DNA of 60,000 nucleotides from Phoronis australis. Taxonomy: Eukaryota > Phoronida > Phoronidae. The translations under genes were made by a program, and so were the position numbers. Each line of letters opens with the position of its first letter. Position 1 is the first letter of the stretch. Under the pieces are notes generated by a model, which worked only from the letters and a program-made list of their open reading frames with translations, made no database searches and had not been told where the DNA came from. The DNA lies in the NCBI GenBank assembly GCA_002633005.1, contig NMRA01000238.1, forward strand, positions 374,001-434,000, read 5' to 3'. Positions 24,261 to 35,100 of this stretch are shown here, piece by piece.

Positions 24261-27200
24261 ATTTCCTTTTGAATACTATCCTGGTTGATCATTCATTTTT
24301 GGTGTTCCGCCTCTTAAAGATTTTTGAAGTTTAGCCCTGAATTTTGTTTGTACTTATCCCCCGAAGCTTTGGTTGGGTTTTAACTGTCCATGTGCAGTGC
24401 CGTTGATAATTGTGGCACACAGTACTATTTTATCGATTTTTGGATCTCGTGCAGTATACTAGTGACAAAAATTTTGCTTCAGTGAACCGTCATAATTTTT
24501 CGTAGCTCAGTGTTGCCTCATTTTAAAAACAATTGAGATTGTACTGTAATACTTTTTTGTTTTTTCAATAGAAGTTGGTGTTCGGACGTTCACGTGATAA
24601 ATCGTGCACCGAATAGTTACGGATTTCTTCTATGGAAAATCTCAACAATGCTAACCCGATTTACTTTACTCCTACGTTAGCTGTTGGTTGTCTTTTCCTG
24701 AGTTTTACGTTCTGTGTTCAAATCAAAAGCCATTATTATGAGAAGGAATTCCATTGTGGTGCTATTTTTGTTGACTAAGACGTTGCTAGGAAGTTGGCTT
24801 AAACCAGCACATATTCCTTGCAGTGGTGGGACAAAAATGCGGAGTTGTACTTGTGGCGAGTAGTAGTTGCTGAATTCTACTTATGGCATAATATTACATG
24901 AAATAGTCATTTGATATGCGCTTAGTAATAAAATGGCACTATCAAATCCAAGGCTTCAATCGGCTTCGTGAAAAAGTCTTGTAAAAATAATCTGGTTTAC
25001 AAGTATCTGGGCTGCCTGAGGCCGCTTCCATAAAAGGTTCATAACCCCCAAGGAACGCGAGGCTAGTGAAATATCTGGACTTTTTGCTGTGCCGGAAATT
25101 AAAAGGAGGTAGACCAATTACTCTTCACCTCCTCAGAGTCTTGATATAATGACTAGATTTATAACATATAAAATGTCACAATCGATTACATTGGGAGACT
25201 GTCTGAGTGGGGATCCTTATGATAAATTCACGAAAACAAGAGGGGTAGGTGAATCTGTTATTGGGGCTCTGTCCGAGAGAGAAATCTTTAGGATATCTAA
25301 TTTCGTAAAAAACAACCTGAGATCGGGTAGATGGTACGTCAAAGGCTGCCGCAAAAAAAAATAAAACAGCAAGAGTGTAGGGAAATGTTGAGTTTATTAA
25401 TTAACCCAGGTAATTAAAATTATACGGATGAAACAAGATTAAATGTGTGCAGTTTTAGTGTTGGGGGGGGGGGGCTCAGAACCAATTTCAAGTGTCAAAT
25501 TCCGAACACGGCGCAATCGTAACGGAACTATGGCTAAGTATAGGCGTAATAACCACGGCCCATGACTGAATCCTTTGAATTGTTGCCGGTCGTTTCGTAA
25601 TGAAAACCCCTTGTAAACCCGGCTGATAGTGGTTCTCACATCAACTTTAAGTTTGTCTACAGGGATATTTGCACTCAGCTTCCAATTAAAGTAACGGCAC
25701 GCGTTGTCAGTGGTCGAACCGGGTATAGTAACCCGTGGGTCTGACCGTGGGTCACAGCACCTTTATCGTAGTTGGCCGATTTGAGGTAAACCCGGTCGCC
25801 GGTGACTAGCAGCTTTGAGTCTAGTCATATCTAAAACTGTGGTGTAATAACGACTTGTTCTTCTCGAACGTGAAGGTATGCATGACCTCACTTCCAGATA
25901 CCGGTCACTCGAGTGATAAGGTCCGCATACGGTAGTAGGCAAGCTTTGATACTCTCTTCAGTTCCAAATCAGTAAATGACTCAAAAGAGTACGGTCCACA
26001 CCTGGCAGAAGCTTTGACCGGGTGAGGCAGTGGTAGGGGATATCAGATCCGATCTTGTTTAAAAGTCGAAAACGAGCAATTTACGACGCCATACGTACTA
26101 TCATCTAAGATAACAGGTAACAGTATCCACACATTTTCAGGGACAATGATGTCCGCTTTTAAAATTAAAAAATATTTTCCCGGTCAGACCACAAGCCTAC
26201 TCAACACGTGTAGGCTATCGTGACAGTGGGCACTGATAGGCCTACACACGACTGAGGAGTTCGTCATATCGTGAGTAATAGGCTTACAAGGAAGTCACGC
26301 ATTTCTGAAGATATGCGGGAATTTTCACCGCTCGTCCTTCTGAGCGGCTTGTACCAGAATCAAAGAGAGCGCGGCGCCGGAATCAAGTACAATTGTGATG
26401 ACCGCATTCACCCGACGCGAGCAAGACCCAATTAAATGTAATTATCCGACCATAAACTGTAAACATCTCTGCAAATTTTCAAAATGCATTAACCACTAAT
26501 TTTCGTTAGGGCTTATAAACGAAAACCACGGCGATATTCAGCTGAAAAAACAAGTACGGTTTTCGATGAACTAATAATCTAAAAACTACAACCATTGGGT
26601 ACGATAGAAGATAAACTACCGCGCGTATTGATATACTCGGTAAATATGAACGCTGATCAGAGTTAACAATATCACATGGATTCAGTTTTTGATATTCTTT
26701 CAATCTCGTTTAACCAGAGTTTTGTTGTTCCCACTTTTCATTTTTATTACTGAAAAAGAGCTAGAATAGTTATATAGTCAGTGCCATTCCAAATCTGACT
26801 GCACTCAGGCGATCGGTGTACTGAGCCGACCTGGAGTCCCTGACATCTATCGGAAGAGAAAAAAACGAGCACTTGCTGAATAGATTTATGTCCCCTGTAC
26901 GAAACAAAGCGAAGTTAATCAGAATATTTGATTTAGGCTCACGGTTTTACTTAATTTAGCTTCTAAAAGTGTTAAATGTGCATTAGAAGACCTGTGAATT
27001 TATTTATGTTGACTGTAAACGTGTTCTAATACAAATTTACCTTCAAATAGTTCCGGAATTTTACAACTCCAACGAGATTTGATGCATTATGGGAAGTGAA
27101 TAATTTCGCATCATCGAAGTTAAAAGACAAAGCCTTTTATTTTTCTGGTGAGTTTGTGTATTTTTTGTCTGAATTCCTCTTATGTTCGAATCTTTAGCAG

Positions 27201-27640
27201 ACTATAAATCAACTTTGACGTTATAGTTTTGTTACATGTTCACTCATATGTGTTCCTGGTCATTAAATGAAAAAAATTGATATTAACTCGACAGGCGTGT
27301 GTAAAAACTACTTGTAGTTGTATGAGAGATCCATTTTGATTTTGAATGAGTTTCGGTACGCATGACATCGTTAGTCATCACGGTCGTACTCGATTACCAT
27401 CATTGAAGGAGTCGACTTCCCGTTTCGTATTAATGAAATTTTTGAAAATTACTAACCGTCAAATCAAGAAGAATGATTTAGATCAATAGAGGTGAAAGTT
27501 GAAATAAAATTTACACTGTTTTTTCTAGTTAGTGGTTAGTGTAACTTGTTAATGTTAGTCTTACCTCTTTGGCTGACTTATGTAGGTCTATATGTATTTA
27601 TTTAATAACTAGGCCTCCGACCCTTGTTACAATCAAATCA
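24260..27640. other. Intergenic, no gene recognised
   Basis: No exon or RNA gene is supported. A small frame at 25149-25364 ending near an A-rich AATAAA stretch shows no recognisable domain. A G-run lies near 25463-25473 and a TAGGCCTA palindrome at 26237. Confidence 0.5.
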
Positions 27641-27662
27641 TCAAATACAATACAGGAAAGTG

Positions 27663-28296
27663 TCAAACACTAGAAGTAACACGAGCTCTCCTTGGCTGGA
27701 ATGCGAAATGAACAAAGTTACATGTTGACCATATAAGGTCCTTTTCCTCCATAGTCATGAGTCTGTTGAATTTTGTTACATTGGGATTGTTGTACCATGC
27801 AGGCAAATATGGACATTCAGTAACAAAATGACGTTCTGACTCGACACATGTCCTAACACAGAGAGGGCATGACCTTTCTGGTCTGATAAGTTTCAAGTGT
27901 CTACCTTTTTCAATCACTACCACACTAGTGCATATGCGCTGAACATCTTAATCTTACCATATCAGATCTAACATTTACATTGTCAATTACATTTAAATAA
28001 TTTTCAAAACATATATTCAACTTAAAAGTTCTGTAAGTTTCCAGCTTAATCGAATTGTTCAAAATTTCTTGCCATTTTTGCTGATCAGTATCTTTGCATC
28101 TTTGTTTGAAAAGTGATATGAAGCTTGTCTTGGAACCTACACCCTGATTGTACCAGGCTTTTCCAAAACCTAACTGAATTAGCAATTTCGTAACATCATT
28201 AACCCAGCACGGCTTTGTCATATTGTACTGCCATTCATAGCAATGATATGTAATTTTTGTCGCTTCGGTTTTTAATAGTTTTAACCAATATTTCAT
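27663..28296 (-). mobile_element. LINE remnant, ORF C-terminus with zinc-knuckle-like CPLC motif
   Basis: On the minus strand the order is YWLKLLKTEATKITYHCY, WYNQGVGSKTSFISLFKQRC, QQKWQEILNNSIKL and RSDMVRLRCSAH. After a shift or stop near 27924 it continues KGRHLKLIRPERSCPLC, ESERHFVTECPYL. The Cys-Pro-Leu-Cys...His...Cys block after the reverse transcriptase is a hallmark of many LINE ORF2 proteins in marine invertebrates. The frame break makes it a pseudogene. It may be the 3' end of the element whose reverse transcriptase lies at 29.6-30.45 kb on the same strand. Confidence 0.75.
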
Positions 28297-28559
28297 AATT
28301 GACCTATCACCAGGATTATGACTGATGACTTATCTGACCAATCAGAAGACAGCATTCTTGACACACCTTCGTCTGCGTTTCCAAGCCGCCATTTTACCCG
28401 ACAAACAGTATTTTGCCGTGTAAAACGTATTTTAGACTGTAGCTCAGAACGGTGAAACAATGTTGATATGGCGTGTGTAACTCCCATAGCCATTACGCAG
28501 CTGGAGAAGAATATCACATCATTTTTTGGACATCTCCTAAGCCGAAAAGTGTTATTGAC

Positions 28560-28611
28560 TGTAAACGATGGATAGTCCAAACTGTGTAAACGATGGATAG
28601 TCCAAACTGTG
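28560..28611. repeat. Short tandem duplication, ~25 bp twice
   Basis: TAAACGATGGATAGTCCAAA plus CTGTG occurs twice in direct tandem. There is no associated gene. Confidence 0.85.
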
Positions 28612-28619
28612 AACGGCTT

Positions 28620-29600
28620 CGAGCAGCTAAACTTGGCAGTGTTGCTTGATTACTCGAAGTTAAAACACAAATATATTTGTTCCAAGATACGCACTTTTCA
28701 GTTTGGTGGCTATACTCTAGGCCTATCTGATTTTGACTCCGGAGTTTCATTCGCCTGGCCGCCTTTGTCTCGGTACCTACTGCTGGATCAAAGCACTAGT
28801 CTAGCGGCAGTCCCCGGAAATTGCTGTTTTTAAGGACACTTTAGTTCAACCTTATGGACATCGTTTTGTTTCGTAGCAGAGGTAAAATTCGTAAACGCGT
28901 AGGCTGGCGTTCAACTGAACTTTTCTCCAAAATTGAGCGGTTCAATCGACATAGGGAGGGGCACTGGATTCAGTTACTGAACTCAAAGCCTTGTTGGAGC
29001 TGTTGTCACGAAAATATGAACAGTTGCATTACTTTTTTTGAGAACCTCTTGTATACACTTCGCCTGTAGAGTTAGCGAGAGCTTATTTTTAAGTTGTTCA
29101 AACATGATATTTATATTTATGAAGCTTTAAAAAAAGAATTAATGAGTTATTTTTGTAAATAGCCATTTTTGCCTCTACACCATCTTTTATAACCATACCA
29201 CAGCTTAGTGATCATGCTATCTTTAAGATTAACTGAAAGCTACCTTTACGCAGTGAAACTACAAAAAATGCTAAGCTCATCAGAAGGTAGGTCTAACTTA
29301 AATGTCTTACTGTTGCAAAATTTACGGCCACTTAATTCCATGCATTAAATTGGCTTGGACACAACTCGAGACCTACCGGAGCTAAGTGCTTGCCTAGAAC
29401 AAACTGATGAGTGTGTACTCGAGCTATGAACCTGAGTTTTTTAATCAGAATATTTTGTTCGAACGTTAGAAACCTACTTTACTCAGGGAATCCAACCAGC
29501 TGCCTAGTGTGACCTACTTTTCATTTAACGGAATTTAGCAGACTACAGAATAAAAATATCGGTGAATCTTAACTGATTTTGTTCGAAAGATCCTAAAATC
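28620..29600. other. No gene seen
   Basis: Non-coding sequence between two LINE remnants of the same strand. It may include decayed LINE or an insertion into it, but I see no recognisable motif. Confidence 0.4.
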
Positions 29601-29619
29601 TGTTGCAGATAATTTGACT

Positions 29620-30450
29620 TTAAGGTACATACCCAGCTTTACAATACATGAAAATATCGCATCAGTGGCCTTGTCATTTTCGCTGGCTCTGAAATACTTT
29701 CCCTCAAACACTTATTTTTTCATCGTCACCTTTACAAATTCCCACATCATGAACATTTGATTCTCTGGTGAAAAGCATCACCTGTTTTTTTTGTCGAAGT
29801 GTTTTGGGATAGTGCAAAAAACACTCATCGATTACACCAGGAACATCGTTTAGCGACAGTGTATTTACCTCTGACATCTTGTTTCTAATTCTTGCTCGAA
29901 TCATTTATAAAAAAACTGTGCTAGCTGAGAGCCTTCTTTTAGACCATTCTGACAATCAAAGAACTCCATATAGATCCCATTATTCAATTTCACCGCACGC
30001 TTTTACTTGGGCATACTTTGCTTTGATTATCTTATACATCTTACCTTCTATGCGATTGTTCTTTAATTTAAAATATAATGCGCTTCCATATATACTGTCA
30101 AAAGCGGCTTTAAAATCCCTGAAAGCACAATAGAATCTACCTTTCTCTTGTGACAAATATTTAATTACTAAGGTATATAAAGCAAACGTGATCTACTGTA
30201 CTGTGCCCTTTCCTAAATGCAGCTTGAAACATATTAATTACGTTTTTTCTTTCTGACCATTTTTGAAGTAGCTGGCACAATATTTTTTGCGAATATTTTG
30301 GCTGTGACTTGCATGAGGGAAATTCTTCTAAACTTTTCCAGAATTTTGGCACCGCCCTTAATTATGGATACTATCATGAGTGCCAGGTGGTACATTAAGC
30401 AAACTCTGAGTAAAAAAATAGCATTAGCCTCTAGTCTTAAAGGGTGCATC
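29620..30450 (-). mobile_element. LINE reverse-transcriptase remnant
   Basis: On the minus strand, with stops and frame changes, the order is RRISLMQVTAKIFAKN, NVINMFQAAFRKGHSTVDHV, GRFYCAFRDFKAAFDSIYGS and NRIEGKMYKIIKAKYAQVKA, followed by FFDCQNGLKEGS-like sequence in another frame. These are reverse-transcriptase motifs 1-4 (QAAFRKGHST; DFKAAFDS is motif A). Sequence further downstream is not recognisable as the YADD block. Dead copy. Confidence 0.75.
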
Positions 30451-30459
30451 TTCAGAACT

Positions 30460-32090
30460 TCTTCGTTAGAAAAAAGAGAGTACGTATGTTCTTGTGTACA
30501 AATATCATCTTCTAAAACACTTGACTTCTCGCAGACATGTTTCGGCTTGTGTTATGGCAGACGTTTCGTCTCAAGAGACAAAAACTGTTTCAAATAACTG
30601 GAAATTAAGTAATAAGATAACTAATATCACTGGTAGGCTAAAATACACAAACGCAGAAACACATTCTGCATCGAACCAACTTCACTCTTTGTTAACTGTT
30701 AGTTATCAATGCTGCCGAGAGGTGTCGCCATGCTGCATAAAGGCCTGGGTGTCGCTCTTTTAAAAGTGGCTGCCTAAATCTGTGTGCAGATGAATCCTCT
30801 GAAAAAAATGAATAAGAAGGGACCAGTCGGTACAAGTAATACATTTTTGGAATCAGAAAATAGTAATATCAAGTATGTAAGTTAATGGAGTCGGATTGTA
30901 CTAAACAATAACCATACAATTGAGTTAAATTCAGTCCAATGCAATTTACTTGTCTGCATATTAAAAATCACCTCAGCCCACTTTTCTTATGGCCAAGACC
31001 ACTAGTTCATTTGGTTAGCTGACCAAAAGAATTTGCATACACTGAAAAGGAGATAATTGTAGTTTTGGCAGTGTATTCATGGATAACTACTTCCGTACAT
31101 TTTGTTTAGCACAGTATGTGTGTATATTTTCTGTATTTTATCAAACAAAAAGTAAGTGGGTTAAGCATTGCCATGATGGACTACACAGGCAATGTACTGT
31201 TTACCAGTTGCCACTGTAAGACTCATACAGGAAGAAACACAAACATGAAAACTGAAACGTAATGTTTAATCCATATCATGGCCATAGTTTGATAAATGAT
31301 GAGAGTGATGGTGCAGTCCCTGATATCATTCACCAGCAAGGCTGAGATGCTCTTACTAGGTGACATTAGATAACTTCACATGTGTTCACTTGAGATTAAA
31401 CTTAAAATCACCCTTGTACACTGCCCATTTTGTCGTGGAAATTAAGTCTCAGCTATCAGAAAGTTCTATGTATCTTACCATGTAATGTAGTTAAGTTGTT
31501 TCTCGGTTTCTCAAAATTTGGGGGAACCTCCTTTGTTTGTTCTGTTTTTGACTTTTAGTCATGTAAAGCTACGTTGTGGAAATTTATTTTATGTTTCCTA
31601 TGTCACCTTTTGTATTCTTACCATTCACTTATTGCTGCTATTCATAACTGATATGTATTTCAAATCCTCCGTTCGTTAGTACAAGTTGCTTTCATTGTAC
31701 ACAATATTCTCAGTTGATTAGTGAATTTTTTTGATCTACATTTTTTAGCTGTTGAGTTATATTCTCTTAATTTGAATGTTTCATTATTGTTTTTTGGATA
31801 TGTGAAATTGTATGTTTTACATAACACTAGTCATTCCGTGGTAGTAGAAGGAATTAATGGTGGACAGTGTCCAACTGCATTAAATCTGAACAACAACGTA
31901 GAACGCTACTCACCGACTGCGCTATATGTTCAAGCTCATTGTTTAAATATCTGTAATGTTACAGATTTCTGTACTCGCTTTTGAATATAGCCTTGGTTAA
32001 ATCCTATGTGCTATGCTGTGACACTGACATTCACAGTTGAAGGAATTGCGAGTCTTGCCAGAATCCATGATGGTCTTTTGTGTACTGCAG
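30460..32090. other. Upstream region of eIF4G2; promoter or first exon not resolved
   Basis: No coding exon is recognised. The eIF4G2 promoter and any non-coding first exon should be in or before this stretch. A possible acceptor ACTGCAG|GTTGTC ends at 32090, which would make this region an upstream 5' UTR intron. Confidence 0.35.
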
Positions 32091-32190
32091 GTTGTCTTTG
32101 ATCTCCTTCTTCTGGAAGACGTTAATACTTATCTAACATACTGGACAAGTCGGTACCACAGGGTGGTGCTTCTCGACGTGCCGGAGGAAG
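32067..32190 (+). promoter_or_regulatory. Overlapping upstream ORF (conditional)
   Basis: ATGATG at 32067-32072 opens a frame different from the eIF4G2 frame. It stays open across the CTG start and the exon 1 donor, then ends at a TAG a few codons into exon 2. If these bases are in the mature mRNA (that is, if the acceptor at 32090 is not used), this uORF would overlap and compete with the main start. Confidence 0.35.
32141..32190 (+). CDS. EIF4G2: eIF4G2 coding exon 1, CTG start
   Basis: From CTG it encodes (M)DKSVPQGGASRRAGG plus two bases. GGASR matches the vertebrate N-terminus. An in-frame TAA lies at 32123-32125, with no ATG or GTG between it and the donor AAG|GTAAGT. The CTG has A at -3 and G at +4, a strong initiation context. 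Confidence 0.75.
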
Positions 32191-35100
32191 GTAAGTCTGA
32201 CCCACCCCTGGGCTCAGCCAGGATTTAAAAAATTAGGGCATTCAAAAGGGATTTCTCAATTTCTCAGTGCGTCCATGACCAATGACGTGTGACCACGTTT
32301 TCATGACGTCAAGTCAAATTGTTGATCTTGCACAATTTCTATTCGGGACAGTCCAATGAGCTTTCAGAGCTACTGTTAGCAAGTTAAATGAGAAAAGCAC
32401 GCTAACTATACTTGAACTCCATTTATTTGCAGCTTTTTCACATGTTCCATGTGTATATTTGCATATGTGTAAATATTTAAATTAACGCGACTTCTGGAGG
32501 TGGTGTAATTATACATGCGAGTATAACTTTGCACCTGAGTGTATTTGCATTTATATGGCAAAAATCCACACCATACATAAATATACACTCTGGTGAAAAT
32601 ATACTCTCTAGTGTAGACACTGTCAGTTGAATGAGGTTTGTGTGTCCAAATTCTGAACAGGGCATCTGAACTAAGATATTTAAATTTGAGTCATGGTGTC
32701 CATTTGGCAGCAACCCTCTAGATGAAGGTCTGGCCCCCACCTTTTGATTTTCAAAGGAACTTGGGCATTGTGAGAAAACAATTGCTGGCTTACATAATGT
32801 TATCTGATTCAAGGTAACTTTGTGTTTTTTTTTGTAAGCTATGTAAAGTACGTTTTTATTCCTTTTTCTTCTTCAGAGATGATATACCACCCATAGTCCC
32901 CGAGGTTGCTTCCAAAGCAGCATTTTCACGATGGGTTCCTCCAAGCAGCGTAAGACGAGATGCGATTAACGCCACCACAACGCATGATGTTACCTTCCGT
33001 AAAGTTCGCAGGTTGGTTGCCTCGCAGCTTCACTTTCTGATTACAGTATAATTTCAACTCGGCGGCTTTGTGTTGTTACATTTTTGAAGCTGTAGCGTAT
33101 AACTCTTTCAAATACTACATTCGTGAATGTATGTTCTTCTAGTCAAGTAGGTCTAATGTTGTGTCAGCAGTTTATATTGCTGATGAGTGTTTGAAAGTCA
33201 TGATAGAGCTGGTTAACTTGATTATCATTTGTGGTGCTCGATGGCGAGTACTGTTGGTGACTGTCATCACATGACATGTATGTGGTGTCCCTCCACTGAC
33301 ATGTATCTGGTGTCCCTCCACTGACATGTATCTGGGGTCCCTCCACTGACATGTATCTGGTGTCCCTCCACTGACATGTATGTGGTGTCCCTCCACTGAC
33401 ATGTATCTGGTGTCCCTCCACTGACATGTGTCTGGTGTCCCTCCACTGTTATGTGTCTGGTGTCCCTCCACTGTTATTATTGATATAATGCCCTGCAACA
33501 TTTGTTACTGTACATTGTAATTGGACAAAATACCATGTCTCCTTCAAGTCAGCAAATTCTTTTCACAACAAAAATGACTTGTAACAACTATTAAGGGCAG
33601 AATTGTAATTAACTAAATCAGGTTTTGGCCACAGTAAGATTATAAACCAGACTATTTGTGCAGTGATAGTCCAGAATTATAATTGCAGAGTGACTTGGAC
33701 ACCTTACTAATTTTCATGTTAATTCCCCTTCTTCCTAGCTGTCATGACTGGAAATTGCAGGTCATTTTGTCCTAATACTTTGGCTGATACTGTATCTAAA
33801 GCACAGAGTCAAATTGATGTTTTCTTTCTGCTATTTGCAGTATCCTCAACAAGCTAACACCTGAAAAATTTGACAAGCTTTGCCTGGACGTACTCAATGT
33901 AGGAATAGACTCACAACTTGTACTTAAAGGAATCATCCTTTTGGTAAGTTTGCATGTACTGTTTATGTGATGTAAGCATGGATACTGGTCATATTGGAAT
34001 TTCTTTGTACTGAGAATGGTTACTGAAACTTCTTCATATTAATTGAATGAATTGGAGAAGAGTCGTGTTAAAAAATTTTGTTTTCAACTGGGCCATCCCA
34101 GATTACACAGTTCCATCCCCGATTACACAGNNNNNNNNNNNNNNNNNNNNNNNNNNNNNNNNNNNNNNNNNNNNNNNNNNNNNNNNNNNNNNNNNNNNNN
34201 NNNNNNNNNNNNNNNNNNNNNNNNNNNNNNNNNNNNNNNNNNNNNNNNNNNNNNNNNNNNNNNNNNNNNNNNNNNNNNNNNNNNNNNNNNNNNNNNNNNN
34301 NNNNNNNNNNNNNNNNNNNNNNNNNNNNNNNNNNNNNNNNNNNNNNNNNNNNNNNNNNNNNNNNCCAGCCATTTTCAGCTTACAACACACTAAACAATCC
34401 CTAAATCCAACGTAGTTGAGTTCTCTACTAACCTATCTTGCCGCAGAATACTCGCCGATGGAAAGTGGTGTCGACAATTGTTGAAAAACAGCACAAAACA
34501 AAAGTAGAATAGAACAGATTCGCACGGTAAAGTCAACGCAAAACCAAGTGGCGGGAAACGCTTGCCTCCTAAAACGTCACTTCCGGAGTAGCGGACGAGT
34601 AATTTATAAAATTACAAAAAAGCTGTAATTAAGTGGAAAATATGTCTAGGATAACCAATCAACCTTATTTTAGCTCAAAATGACATGGAAAAAGGTTGCC
34701 TTCGCCTTTAAGCTCAGCACACATCTGCCAAATTTTCTAAGTTTCACTTTTAAACACCCACACTCCCAATTTATACAATAAATATTTCATTAAAAGACCC
34801 CATGTCTTTGTAAACCCCTATTTCTCATGCATGATAGTTCCCACAACACACCTTTGAGTGTCACTGTTTCTTCTTGCTTCATGCTAGTGAAAGACTACAC
34901 ATACGCTCTTATGTTTTACTTGACTTTTGCAAGCGAATGTGTCGCGTTTACCTGAATCGACTGTTCTGATAAATGCCCACCCCTGACTTCTAAAAAGATT
35001 TGTTTTTAGACCCCATGCTCATCTTAACGCCCATATTCTAAATGCCCTGAGTGTTAATCTGAATGAGTACAGTATTTTAATGATAATTAACATTTTTAAT

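Noticed and set aside
25149-25364. Small frame ending VKGCRKKK near AATAAA
   Set aside because: No recognisable family, single short frame, and the A-rich end explains both the lysines and the apparent poly(A) signal.
33273-33472. Regular repeats resembling a CRISPR array
   Set aside because: Units abut with no unique spacers and lie in an intron of an animal gene; it is a minisatellite.
34365-34680. Internal promoter in eIF4G2 intron 3 (CACTTCCGG and CGTCAC motifs)
   Set aside because: It follows an assembly gap and lacks an associated exon; more likely part of an inserted element.
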